Below the pieces are notes generated by a model. The model did no database searches. It saw nothing but the letters and a program-made list of their open reading frames with translations, and had not been told where the DNA came from. Shown here in pieces: positions 36,301 to 47,372 of a DNA stretch of 64,000 nucleotides; the first letter of the stretch is position 1, and each line of letters starts with the position of its first letter. Source of the DNA: Lycocorax pyrrhopterus obiensis (taxonomy: Eukaryota; Chordata; Aves; Passeriformes; Paradisaeidae); contig JACSVZ010000022.1 in the NCBI GenBank assembly GCA_014706295.1, forward strand, positions 12,108,830 through 12,172,829. Direction: 5' to 3'. A program made the translations under genes and the position numbers.

Positions 36301-38587
36301 GCATCCTGCTGCTTCCACCAACACTCCCTTCTTGGCAAACCAAGCACCGTCCCACCGGTGTCATGCAGCCCCTCGTGCTTGCCCCCAGCACTCGGTTTTG
36401 TTTCACTGACGGGAGGCAGCACCTATGCTTGCACTCCAAGGGGGTAGCTGGGGTCCCTGTCACTGCCTTCTCTTCAGTAGCTGCATGTTCTGGGGTGGTT
36501 CTGCAGAAGAGAATTCAAGCTCTCCCTGAAAACACCTGCTTTCTCCTCTCTGTGCAGGGCTCGGTATCTGCAGGTCCTTTCCCTCAGCAGAAGAATAATG
36601 AGGGCTGTGCAGTTTTTAGAGAGTGTAGCCGGAGCTAAGGATCATCCATGCGTTTCCAGCTGCCATGAAGAACTTCGTCCTAGTGCTAAAGGGCTCGTGG
36701 TCTCAGGAGACTCAAGAGGAACAGGAGAAGGAGACTGGGACTTGGGAGAAGCAAGAACTGCGCATCCAGTTTAAACATCCTCTATCTCATCTGCAAGCTT
36801 GAAGTGGAGCCAGATGGGAAAGAGAGGATGATGTCCCCTTGTTCTCCTCAGGGGCAGGGTCTCCTGTGGCCCCGTGCCCCGGCAGCACACCCGAGGCTGG
36901 TTGGGCGTGCCTGTCCCTCCTCCCGAACCCTCCCCTGCGGCAGCGCGGCTTTGCCGGAGTCACCGCTGCCTCCGAGCCCGGCTGATGCAAGAAGAGACTT
37001 TGCCAGCAGAGGGAACTGCAGACCGGATAATCGCTCATTCTCTGCTGAGACTCTCACCAAAACCCGTAGCTACACTGTCTCCTCTCCTACCTGGAAAAGA
37101 GATGTTTCAGACACCTCTGCCGTTGCTCTTGACCAACTTTCTGCTGGTTGGTTTGGTTGTTGAGGGCTTTGTGACTACGGGGACTGCTAAAGAAATCCAT
37201 TCAAAAACAAGAAACCAATTGAAAACCCTCTACTGCATTTAAAAAATTAATAATAATCCTGAAAATCCCTGTAGCTATCTTCTTGCTGCCATCTAGTGAA
37301 GGGGAAAAAGTATGACTTGAGTGACATTAGCAGAGCAAAACCTATCCCAGAGGCTTATACTTGTTAAACAAACTCTAACTTTGAATAAACTGCTTCAAAA
37401 CAACCTTCAAAGCTGCATGAAGAGTTCCCTTTTGGAAATCTCCTTCAGAAAGTGCCCTCCTAGGTCCTTAATGGACAACTGCTGGCAAAAGCCTTACTTC
37501 GGCATCACTTGTGTCTGAAGAGAAACCCAAGAGTGACCATTTTGTTGTACTGAAACTCTTCAGGCTGCTCTTAAAAGCTGTAGGAATTGTGGTGCTCTTT
37601 GCAGGACCAGACACTAATGGAAGTTTTCACTGCCTTCTGTATTCCCATGAATACACAATTACTGCAGGAGGATCATAAGCACAGGCTCTACACACCCACC
37701 TAACTTCTCAGGCAGGTTTGATAAGCAGAATCAAGCTCCTTGTTAGGACCTGAGTGAGCTTCAGGACTGAGAACAGAATCTCATATCCAGAGTCCTGTGC
37801 TTTAGCCTTGGCTAAGATCTTCCTTCCCCTAAATAAAACTGATATGTTTGTGCATCCCTCAGGAATTTTTGGGAGGAAAGCTTCAGCTGTGTGACAGAAA
37901 AGTGACAGACAAGGAGTCATCAGAAGCACAAACACTTCAGCAGCTCCAGTTCTTCTTGCACTCCTGTCATGCTTCCATGACCTCTGGCTAGTCCAGACCT
38001 GTGTTTTTGGCACAAACGTGCCAGACTGAGCTCTGCCTGCTTTCCCCACCTTGAGCTTTTCTGTCTACCTACCAACCATTTCCAAGCAGCCACAACCAGC
38101 ACAGCATTGCCACTGATTGTGCTTTTTCTGCACAGTTGTTCTTGCTGATTTCCTACTGTTACACACAGGGGACGAAGTGCTCACCCATCACTTCCAGCAG
38201 TTCCAGGGACCTTCCAGCAGAGTAACTCCGCCCGTCCCACCACCATTTGTACTCAGCAGAAGACGATCTAATCACACATTTTGATGCTTCAACACGTCTT
38301 CTACCCTCCTTGTGCTTGCCTGGAGATAAGATCCAAGCCCTGAGGATCCTGCAGCACTGAGCAGGGCTGTATTTCCCGGTATCCATAGCACAGACGTGGG
38401 ATTGCAACCTGAGACCCGAACGCGCTCACGGCTCTTACTGTGCCCCTCAGCCTTGGGGGTCACTTCGGAATTTGCAGCGCTTTGCCCACCTCTGGCTCGA
38501 TGCCGAGAAGGCGGGTGGGTGTCGGGGGGGGGGCAGTGGGTGTCCGCACGCCTCCGGTGGTCGCTAGATGTCAGCACGGGACCGCCA

Positions 38588-39136
38588 GCCCGGCCCCGGG
38601 GACGCGACAGACCCCGGCCCGACAAAGCGCACCGCTCCCGGGAGGGACAGACCCCATCCCAACAAACCCGCACGGCTCCCGGGAGGGACAGACCCCATCC
38701 TAACAAACCCGCATCGCTCCCGAGAGGCACAAACCTCATCCCGACAAACCCGCACCGCTGCCGGGAGGCACAAACCCCATCCCAACAAACCCGCACCGCT
38801 CCCGGGAGGGACAGACCCCATCCCGACAAACCCGCACCGCTCCCGGGAGGGACAAACCTCATCCCGACAAACCCGCACCGCTCCCGGGAGGGACAGATCC
38901 CATCCCAACAAACCCGCACCGCTCCCGAGAGGCACAAACCTCATCCCGACAAATCCGCACCGCTCCCGGGAGGGACAGACCCCGTCCTAACAAACCCGCA
39001 CCGCTCCCGGGAGGGACAAACCCCATCCCGACAAACCCGCACCGCTCCCGGGACGGACAGACGCCGGCCCGACAAACCCACACCGCTCCCGGGGACGCGA
39101 CAAAACCCATCCCAACAAACCCACACCTCTCCCGAC
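38588..39136 (+). repeat. 41-bp GC-rich minisatellite, about 12 full copies
   Basis: Unit CGCTCCCGGGAGGGACAGAC followed by CCCATCCCAACAAACCCGCAC, repeating at 38633, 38674, 38715 and so on to 39084, with partial units on both sides. The last full unit is 43 bp. Since 41 is not a multiple of three, each reading frame cycles through three units (123 bp, 41 codons), and several frames on both strands stay open (up to 285 codons). These translations look like SREGQTPSQQTRTAPGRD repeats and are judged non-coding. First and last units share a GGGGACGCGACA variant not seen between them. Confidence 0.95.
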
Positions 39137-42100
39137 CATCTGAACAAAAACCACACGACCAGAGCATATTGGTCTCTCTTAAACCTCCTCCCTTCTGATC
39201 TGTTCAAGAGATTTTCTTTGGTTCTACTTCTGGTATCCAATTGTGGTTGGTAAGGCTGGAGCCATGTTTCTCACCATTGCCCCCTCCTCTTTTCCTATGG
39301 GAAAAAAATCCATCTGTGAGTTGGTCCCTCAGTCAAAAATGGTGTTATCCAGCTAAACAAGTTTTTAAATGAAAGTGGCAGCCTTTGAAACCAATCTTAT
39401 ACATTTTGAGATGGATAATGTGTAGCTCTGAGTAAAGGTTTTTGCTTTGTACCTTTGTCCTACCTCATTCCAGCCCTTTGGACTTTCAGGCAGCGGGCAC
39501 TGACATTGGGAGATCCACGATTTGGTTCAGGCTTTAGAACTACAGCTAATTGAAGAATATACGTAATCATTTTGATTATTTTCTCCCTCTCTTTGCATTA
39601 AAACTGAAATAAATTGTAGTCAAGCTCTTGCTGTAGTAACAGGTGCTACAACCTCCAAATGCACTTTTTTCCTCTGGAAGGATGAGCGCAATCTCCAAGC
39701 TGCAGCTGAAGCTGGGATCTGTAGTCCTGGAGTAGCCCCAGCGGCAAAGGATGAGCAGTGGCCTTGGCAGGCTGTGCTGCTCCTGCTTTGCTCCCTGTCC
39801 ATGGCCCAGCAGGGAGGGTTTCCCTTTGGAGGCAGTTTTGCCTTGTCAAGCTGACAGAACTGAATTTATGGAGCCACATGTAGGGAATGCAGTAACCAAA
39901 CTATTGATGCTGCCTATTATTTATAAAATGTTTGTGACTTGGAAGAGTCTTACTAAAGGTGTGGGTCCTGCCCTGAGGAGCTTAGAATACCTGTTATAAT
40001 CACAGCAGTGATAATCTGCTATTAATTATTAAATATTCACAAATTTTGCATGTGTAAAACACTGGAAGAAATAAATCCCACCTTAAAGCTGGCAAATACT
40101 CAACAACATGTGATAAATGTATTTCCTGCTGCATATGTCCATTTTCCCCCAAAGCATTTGGAAGAGATTTTATTTTCTGCCATGGTCTTCCACGAGTCAC
40201 CCCTTTCTGCTACTTTTTGTCTTTTTTTTTTTGTTCTAGCCTAACATGTCAAAATCTAAATTCCTGTTTCTCAGTTTTCAGTGAGAAACCAGGTTGAGTA
40301 CTTTCAAAGATGCCTATTCACAGCTGCAATTCGAGGGAGAAGTCCAAAGCAAAGTCTTCCGTGTGCATTTTTTGGTAGTACATTAAACCTGATTGGATTT
40401 CAGATTCATGCAGGCTCCAAATGATTTCTCTCAGCTGTGTGCTTTGGAATTACACATAAAGCATCAAATCCCTGCTCTGTTCTCCTGTAGCTAATGCACC
40501 TCCCAAACTACGCTTCAGTGTTGAAATAACCCTTGAAGAACTAATCTGTTTAATAAACCATGGGAGAGTCTGTGTGAGAAGTGTTTGCTTCTAATTTTCA
40601 GCCCACTTAGATGCACATGGGACATCCTTAGAAAGGTGGCAATACTTGCAGCATGTCTTTACAACCAGAATTCCTGGAAGTTTATGACACCGCTGGTCCT
40701 TCTCATTGCAAGATCTTAACACATTACGAAAAAAAAAGCAGATCACTTCTAGCAGGGGACAATCCTGCTTTTGACATTTTCTCTACATCTTTCTAATGGG
40801 AATTATTTATGCCAGTGCTGATATTCTGGTACCTCCTTCCATTTGTCTGTTATCACTTGGAGTGTGGGACCAGCTCTGGAGATGAGCAGAAGTCACGCTG
40901 TGCTCACTTGCATTTGAAAGTCACAGTGAATATATAGTGTCACCATGAATATATAGAGTGATCTGTCCCAGGAGTAGCTAAGTGGTTCAATTCTCATAAA
41001 ACAATTAAGTTACTAAAACCAGTAATTGGTCTTCATGGTTGGATAAGCCCGATAAGGGGAGCAAAAGAGAGATGTGACCATATTGTAACATTCAAACACT
41101 GGAGGTGAGGTAAGGGAAGATCAGGGAAAAGTATGATGGACAAACCTGCTGCACACTCTGATGCCAGGCTCAGACAGAGCCAGTTTTGTGTGCTCCACTC
41201 CTCCAAAAAGCAGAAACACAACCTCCCAGATGTGCACTCACAGAACAGCCTCATTCAGGCAGCAGCTCTGCAAGCTCGGCTGAGGGTGAATGTGTCACTG
41301 CACATCTCGGGTCTCCTGGCTCTGATGTGGAGAAGGAAGAGAGACAAGCTCGTCATTTCACGTTAGCGCACGGCACACAGGGAGGTGATGGGAAGAGGAC
41401 AAGCCAACTACGCTTTGGAGAGGGCCTGACAAAAACAAACCGCACTCTGGAAAAAGCCTCCTGTCACCGTAACACCCAGGCTATTTACTACTGCAGATAA
41501 CCTACCAGGTGCATCTGCAGCAACTAGTTGCATCTGCCTGCAGGCAATATCCACCTGCTTGAATCTACGTGTCAGTGCACAGGATTCAGGATTCATCCCA
41601 CCCTTTCTAAGCAGACTTTTGAGGAGCCTGGACCAGGCACATGTCCTGCATGGAGAAAGTCTGGAATGCCCTTACACTATCTGTAAAACAAACCTCAGTA
41701 ATGTGAAGCAGTCTCTGAAGTCTAGCAAAGTAAGAAACTGGGACCTCTTTCTGTTGCAATTAAAGATCAGGTCCTTGTTGTCATCTCGATGTGGGAATAT
41801 GGGGCTAAGCATCCTGATTGTCCTTCTCCATGCAGCTCCACCTTTGCCTTGGATTGCCCTTGAGGTTCCTGCATGGATCAGACACCACCAGTCACAGTGA
41901 CAATTCCTCCCACCCTGCAGGCTATGGTGTGGTTTGTTTCCTGTCCCAGTGTCAAACTTCATTACTGGTACCCACAGCTGGGGAGCATGCAGAATCCCTT
42001 CAGAGAAGGGCTGGGTCACCACGGGTCTAACCTTTTCCTGGCACATGGAAGGGAAGTTTTCCTGGCACTGTGAGCCTCTGAAGAAAGTGGGAATAGACAG

Positions 42101-42301
42101 GGCCTTTGCCTTGGAAATCTCCCTGCACAACAGAGTCCTCCTCCGTCATCCCCACTTAAACTGCCGTGACTGGGTCTCAAGCCATGCCCACAGCTGCCAA
42201 CTGTGCCCTGATGCTTCCCTGTGCTTCCAGCATCCAGGGGCAGTGCATTAAACAGAGGCGATGCTCCAGGTGTGCCACTGCTTGTGTTGGCAGGTCCTCC
42301 T
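39137..42301. other. Upstream flank of BHLHE23, no gene seen
   Basis: Unique AT-rich DNA between the 41-bp minisatellite and the AAGGG array. A near-duplicated GAATATATAG word occurs at about 40927-40960. Proximal regulatory sites for BHLHE23 probably lie here, but none can be named with confidence. Confidence 0.6.
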
Positions 42302-42404
42302 GGGAAGGGAAGGGAAGGGAAGGGAAGGGAAGGGAAGGGAAGGGAAGGGAAGGGAAGGGAAGGGAAGGGAAGGGAAGGGAAGGGAAGGGAAGGGAAGGGA
42401 AGGG
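42302..42404 (+). repeat. (AAGGG)n pentanucleotide microsatellite, about 20.6 copies
   Basis: Uninterrupted GGGAA/AAGGG units over 103 bp with no substitution or indel. The array ends 12 bp before the inverted CCAAT box and about 78 bp before the predicted BHLHE23 start. Purines are on the coding strand, so it could form triplex or G-rich structures. Its purity suggests recent expansion and likely length polymorphism. Confidence 0.97.
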
Positions 42405-42416
42405 CGCTGCCCTGCG

Positions 42417-42421
42417 ATTGG
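42417..42421 (-). promoter_or_regulatory. Inverted CCAAT box of BHLHE23 promoter
   Basis: ATTGG on the + strand (CCAAT on the - strand), in the context GCGATTGGCGG. It lies about 62-66 bp upstream of the predicted start, the usual place for an NF-Y site, and 31 bp upstream of the TATA box. NF-Y binding is inferred from position and sequence. Confidence 0.6.
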
Positions 42422-42452
42422 CGGCGGGTGTCCCCGCGGCCCCTGTCGGCGA

Positions 42453-42458
42453 TATAAG
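42453..42458 (+). promoter_or_regulatory. TATA box of BHLHE23
   Basis: TATAAG within GCGATATAAGTGCGGC, a lone AT-rich motif in a very GC-rich stretch. Thirty bases downstream is an A at 42483 in GCTCACTG, a reasonable initiator, which gives a predicted 5' UTR of about 102 nt before the ATG at 42585. TATA, inverted CCAAT and CpG island together make a credible core promoter. Confidence 0.7.
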
Positions 42459-42482
42459 TGCGGCGGGGGCCGTTCTGCGCTC

Positions 42483-42584
42483 ACTGCCCGCCCCCAGCCC
42501 GGGCGCAGCGCCGAGCGGAGCGGAGCGGCGGGGCCGCCTCCTCCTCAGCGCCCAGGCAGCGGCGGCCGAGCGGGATCCCCGGCG
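42483..42584 (+). other. BHLHE23: Predicted 5' UTR of BHLHE23
   Basis: Runs from the TATA-predicted start (A at 42483) to the base before the ATG. It is GC-rich, with repeated GAGCG units at about 42513-42527 (GCCGAGCGGAGCGGAGCGGC) and no upstream ATG. The exact start is inferred from TATA spacing, not from transcript data. Confidence 0.55.
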
Positions 42585-43259
42585 ATGGCCGAGCTCAAGT
42601 CGCTGGGCAGCGAGGCGTACCTGGCGCTGGCCCCGGGCTACGGGCCCTCGGCTTTCGCCTACGGGGCCGTGCGCGGGGGCGCCGAGGGCCCGCGGGGCGC
42701 CTATGCGGGGGCAGGCGGGGCGGACTTCCATGCCGGGGCGCTGGGCAAGTCGGCGGAGAGCAGCGGCGAGCAGAGCGGCGACGAGGAGGACGGCTTCGAG
42801 ACGGGCGTGAAGGGCGGCGCGGGCTTCGAGCGAGAGGGGAAGCTGAAGGGGGGAGCCCTGGGCAAGAAGCCCAAGGAGCAGCGCTCGCTGCGCCTCAGCA
42901 TCAACGCGCGGGAGCGGCGGCGGATGCACGACCTGAACGACGCGCTGGACGGGCTGCGCTCCGTCATCCCCTACGCCCACAGCCCCTCGGTGCGGAAACT
43001 CTCCAAAATCGCCACGCTGCTCCTGGCCAAAAACTACATCCTCATGCAGGCGCAGGCTCTGGAGGAGATGCGGCGGCTGGTGGCCTACCTGAACCAGGGC
43101 CAGGCGCTGAGCGCCCCGCTGCCCGCCACCCTCAACCCCTTCGGACAGTCGCCCGTGTACCCCTTCGGCGGCGCGGCCGTGCCCGGCTGCCCCGAGAAAT
43201 GCACTGCCTTCACAGGAGCCGCCTCCGCCCTCTGCAAACACTGTAACGACAAGCCTTGA
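42585..43259 (+). CDS. BHLHE23: BHLHE23 (bHLHb4), OLIG-family basic helix-loop-helix transcription factor
   Basis: Complete 224-residue, single-exon reading frame, matching the uninterrupted structure and roughly 220-240 residue length of mammalian BHLHE23. Seen: start [20 protein letters not shown], as in mammalian orthologues; a Gly/Ala-rich linker (about 28-57); a conserved acidic patch [11 protein letters not shown] (59-69); basic region about 97-113 with NARERRR, where E110 is the expected E-box-contacting Glu; helix 1 about 114-128, loop 129-137, helix 2 about 138-170; and a Cys-rich tail (C202, C206, C217, C220) ending [13 protein letters not shown]22 is much longer and starts differently, so it is excluded; OLIG proteins lack this tail. 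The start is chosen because it follows the predicted TATA-directed transcription start by about 102 nt and has G at -3 and +4. Family knowledge: nuclear E-box-binding repressor, needed in mouse for retinal rod bipolar cells and expressed in brain and pancreas. The in-frame ATG upstream lies before the TATA box. Confidence 0.96.
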   Translation: MAELKSLGSEAYLALAPGYGPSAFAYGAVRGGAEGPRGAYAGAGGADFHAGALGKSAESSGEQSGDEEDGFETGVKGGAGFEREGKLKGGALGKKPKEQRSLRLSINARERRRMHDLNDALDGLRSVIPYAHSPSVRKLSKIATLLLAKNYILMQAQALEEMRRLVAYLNQGQALSAPLPATLNPFGQSPVYPFGGAAVPGCPEKCTAFTGAASALCKHCNDKP

Positions 43260-44100
43260 CTTCTGCCTTCTTCGGGCTTTTCCTTTCTTTTGTTTCTTTT
43301 TTTTTGTTTGGTTGGTTTTTTTTCTGTGCACTTTTCTTTCCACTGCCATCAGCCCTGGCTTCCTTCCATCAGTTAAGTCTGGGTTTTCTTTTTTGTTCTT
43401 CTCTTAAATACCCCCCTCCCCATTTGGAAATATTTGGCAGTTCACGTGGACCCCCAAACCACCCACTTTCTGCTTTATTTAGTTCACCCCCACATGCAAC
43501 TTCATCTGTAGAGTTATTTCCTTCCCAGCCTGTCAGTGGATTGTGAGCGTAATGTTGCTTTTTGCTTGCTCTGAGCTACAAAGTTTTTGAGCAGTTTTGA
43601 AACAGAACTATAGAAAAACAGAGAGGGAGAGAGATCTGGAAATGGAAACCTCAGTGAATTTGCTTTGGCATGATCGACCTCTGTTAAAAATAGATTAAAA
43701 GGAGGGAGGGGAAGCAAAATCCAGCTGCAAACTATGCAATGTTTCAGAATCATGGGCGGAGGGGGATCTGTGTAGCCAGCTGGGGTTGGACTGCACCTGC
43801 AAATCCAAATGGAAATCATTTGGTCAGAGCTCACAGGAGGGGGGAAGTCCAGTGCTCTTGCTAAAACAATTGATGCTTCAAAGTAAGATGCTTTTTTTTT
43901 TCTCTCTTAAAAAAATTAACCCGTTCTTGGACTGAGAGGAACCTGTGATTGTATGCTAATGCTTGCTGTTTGCCTGTTTCTCGGCTTGGTTAAGTTTTCC
44001 GGATGATTTCCAAAGTCATTGCTCATCATGATAAACAAAGCAAAAGGTCACTTAACATATTTATTTGTATTAATAATAAATAAAAGACATGAATAACCAC
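43260..44100 (+). other. BHLHE23: Predicted 3' UTR of BHLHE23
   Basis: From the stop codon to just past the first convincing polyadenylation signal. It opens with T-rich tracts (about 43290-43322) and loses the CpG density of the coding exon. No reading frame of note. A shorter or longer alternative UTR cannot be ruled out. Confidence 0.55.
44075..44084 (+). terminator. Overlapping AATAAA polyadenylation signals
   Basis: Two overlapping AATAAA hexamers (44075-44080 and 44079-44084) about 820 bp after the BHLHE23 stop, followed by a T/C-rich stretch at about 44100-44120 that could act as the downstream element. This is the strongest signal in the first kilobase after the gene. Confidence 0.6.
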
Positions 44101-44732
44101 TTTCTCTGTCCTACATGTCTCTAAAACCAGCTGGCAGTCCGTGCAAAACTGCTGCTGGAGTCAGGTAAAGCAGAGATGGACGCAGCAGGAGTAGCTGTGT
44201 GAACTTAGGGAAATGATCAGACTACTTGGAAAAAGCTTGTGGATATTCAGCTCCTTATCAGCAGGGATTTGCATTTTTTTCTCCAGTTTCTCCTGAATCA
44301 TGAGCACACAAAAAGACGTTGCTTATGTCTGACTCCGGGTTAAGCAGGTAGGGGTTTAGGTTGTGTATTCTGGCATTTGCTGGGGAATGCTGTGCCCTGA
44401 AAGTGGTGTTTGAGTGGGGTTATTGTAGCAGCGAGCTCAGCTCTGAGCACACCCATGGAAAACATGGCAGGGAAGGAAATCGCTTAAAGACTCTGCTTAT
44501 CCCTTTGGCTTGGTTTTCTGTTCTATCTACAGCTTGACCCTAGATCTGCATCTGGGGTTTGGGCCACTTAATGACTGAACTAATAATCTTTTGCCAATAT
44601 TGACTGTGTCCGTACAAGTTACAAAGTGCATCTCTGGCTGGTTGAGTTTTTGGTATCGCTCGTGTTGGTTTACTTTGGTTTTCTGGTTTATGTTGTTCAA
44701 CGCTTTGGTGCCTTGTATGCTTCACTAGTCAT

Positions 44733-44735
<3 letters not shown>

Positions 44736-44764
<29 letters not shown>
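44736..44764 (+). repeat. (AAT)n microsatellite
   Basis: About nine to ten AAT units in unique sequence some 650 bp beyond the BHLHE23 polyadenylation signals. Confidence 0.93.
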
Positions 44765-47345
44765 TGAGGTGCATTCAGTGCTTTCTGTTCGGGTTGGAAA
44801 TACCCACCCAGTGTCAGAGCAACCACGCAAACTGGTACAGTCGCAGCCTCAGGGGCTCGAGCTGTCCGTGGCCATTTGTGTTAGGAGTGGGGTGTAACTA
44901 TTTAGGGTTATTAAACCAATTTCCATGCCTGTCGCTAGTGTTATGCTAATTTCAAAAGGACTGCCATCCCTCTGAAGCGCTTGTCCACGGCACTTAATTT
45001 TAATTAATACATTTCCAAAAGACTTTTTGTGTTTGGAAAACGAAGTGTGTGATTAAGCCTTATTCATAAAGACATATGTTTAAAACTGGTTCCTGCTCAT
45101 TTCCATTTTTATATCTTCATTTCTTTCCTGTAATTAAAAAAAGGAAAAAAAAGAAAGAGTAGTTTTACAGAACAGTTTCTCTCTTGTACCTTTTTCCTTA
45201 AAAAAAATTTTGAAAATGCTCCTAAAAAGCATCTGATGAAGCGAAAGCCAACCAAAACCCCTAGTGAAGCAAAAATGACTGGAAACTGCAGATCAGCAAA
45301 GGTCACTTAAAATTTTGCAGACTGAGTTGTTGCTAGGAAATAATATGAAAAAAAAGGCCAGTTTAACAGAGAATCATAATTTTTAAGCAGATGTATGTTA
45401 CTTCTGGTTAAAATTACAGAAGATTGAGAATATTTAAATGGAGATTAGCTTAACTGTTCATTTTTCACCAAAATTAAAATAGTTGGAGAATAAAGTATTT
45501 AACAGCTGAATATTTAATCTGAGTTTGGTTTGCTTAAAGACTTAAGGCTAAAAAGAGTGGAATTTGTAATTGCTTCTTTGTCAAATAATTATGCCCTCCA
45601 CCAAAAAAATCTCACTAATTTCAGAGCCTAAAAACTCTTCATAGTTTGAGACAAGCTATTTTTGGAATGATGGGTTTTGGTACAGTGATTGTTTTAAATC
45701 TCTTCCTTTCATTTACATCAGTAAAAACTTGCCCCTACTATCATACCTACCTAGAATTCTAAATTTCTACCTTCTGAGAGTCCTTGAAATATTCAGAAGG
45801 CTCTTCAAGAGCCCACTTGGATTTAAACTATCTCAGGAGGCTAAGTATGGAATTTCAAATACAGAAGAAAAAACCTGCATGAAAATTTTTTTGATAGGGA
45901 AAATAGCAAGTTTGCCTATTTAAGTGCTGTTAAGAGGCCAGGTATTAAAAACAAGCACAGAATTTATCGAATTAGTAATAAAGGCAGTTGTAAATCATTT
46001 TTTAAATTAACCTCGAAGTACAGCAGTTTCAATTCAAAAGGAAAATGAAGATGAATCATAACTTTTCCTGCAACAAACAATATTAAGCTCGAAAAAAGTT
46101 GACCAACTTCTCAGTTAATCTGGAAGTTCACTCCTGTGAGCTGCTTCTGTCCACCCTGGACTCGCAGGATTTTAGCTCACGCTGAGGTGGAGCCCGTTCC
46201 GAGCCCTCCGTGTTTCCCGTGACAGGAAGGCATCTGCTCCGAGGTGATTTACACTGAGCTGCTGCTAAAACTGCTACCAAGTGAATGCCTAATACTTCTC
46301 AAAGATGATTTTGTTGGGAGGGGATAAACGAGCAGCTGACTATTGCATTTGTGTGTGTGTGTGAAGCATCAGTGCTAACCTTGCAGATGTGCGTGGTTGT
46401 CCTGAGGATGAGGTCCTGTACTTGTCATTTGTTTTTCCCCTTCTCTGGCATATTTTGTGTACCATGTAAGGTTTTAAGTGTCTATTTCCATTTGGTGTTT
46501 CAGAGAATATGAAGGGAGGACTTGAGAAATACTGAAGATCTTTTTTTTCCCCTGCTCAAATGTTTTTGCGATGATGCCTGCTCTTTTTTTTTTCCCAAGA
46601 AGGATTTATTGTGTATGCTCAGATGGAACTGAAATACAGATCATGTGTCCTAATGTGCTTATTATCCTCATGTGTTCACACTTGGAAGAAAACATAATGC
46701 CAACTTTTAATTAAATATAATATATTGTTTTCTAACTGCATTTAGTTTTTCTTTGAACTCCAAGACTGAGCAGCAAGAAGTGTCAGAGAGAGGAAATGCT
46801 GCTCCTCTGTCTGTTGCTTTTTTTAACTTGTGTAATTCTTGTCACTAACCAAAATGAAGGTTTTACTAACCAATATGTATAGTGTCACTAATAGGGGATT
46901 GGAAGCTGCTGTCAGCTTGCACTGCATCAGCCCAGGTTTAACATTAGCAGTCTTGAGCCTGCAAGGTAAAATGTGCTTTGACCAAATACAGGGAAGCAAC
47001 AGGTTTGAAGATGGAGGGCCCAGAAGGCAGCAGTCTACCTCAGATACCAGCAAAAAGTTAAATCATTTGGAGTTCCTGGAAAGAAGCATGAGAATCATGA
47101 CGCTTTCCTTGTCCTTTGATCCGTATCACTGATTTTGTGGCATTCTGTCACAATACCCGAATATTGCTGCGTGCTGAGCTTGTTTCCCAGACTTTAGGAA
47201 GTGATTGCTTATTGTTCTCAGATCACTTTTTGGTACTGTTCTTTACATATACGTTTCTATAATTTCCGTTTTATAAGAGCGTTTGACATTTTTCAGGGTT
47301 CAGTGAACACAGAGCCCAACCCTGGTGCTGTTTTGCAAATTGGCA

Positions 47346-47372
47346 GCATTGGTGATATTGGTGATATTGGTG
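47346..47372 (+). repeat. Short 9-bp tandem repeat
   Basis: Three copies of a 9-bp ATTGGTGAT-type unit, the last diverged (ATTGGTGAC). It produces a Gly-Asp-Ile repeat in one frame and is not a gene. Confidence 0.75.

Larger units (their letters stand above)
27321..38587. other. Intergenic, gene-poor stretch
   Basis: About 11 kb of mostly AT-rich unique DNA, containing the listed palindrome at 27905 and element at 33100. A small GC/CpG peak at about 36840-37020 could be a minor regulatory region. Frames there (36804-37242) have no recognisable family. Confidence 0.6.
42405..43260. promoter_or_regulatory. CpG island over the BHLHE23 promoter and exon
   Basis: Abrupt rise in GC and CpG density beginning at the end of the AAGGG array and dropping at the stop codon. 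It covers core promoter, 5' UTR and the whole coding exon, as is typical of developmental-regulator genes. Its length creates long antisense open frames (for example a 390-codon one at 42177-43349), which are treated as shadows. Confidence 0.85.

Noticed and set aside
36804..37242. Possible exon in a small GC-rich peak
   Set aside because: Frames on both strands are open over 70-120 codons but show no family resemblance or credible splice context.
38272..39253. Repeat-protein-like frames on both strands
   Set aside because: Produced by the 41-bp minisatellite, whose three-unit cycle lacks stops; no start context or domain.
42261..42584. N-terminal extension of BHLHE23 from an upstream in-frame ATG
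   Set aside because: It would pass through the AAGGG repeat, CCAAT box and TATA box, all upstream of the predicted transcription start. The 42585 ATG matches the family N-terminus.
42177..43349. 390-codon antisense frame over BHLHE23
   Set aside because: GC-rich antisense shadow of a CpG-island exon. It includes the AAGGG array translated as Leu-Pro-Phe-Pro-Ser and has no homology.
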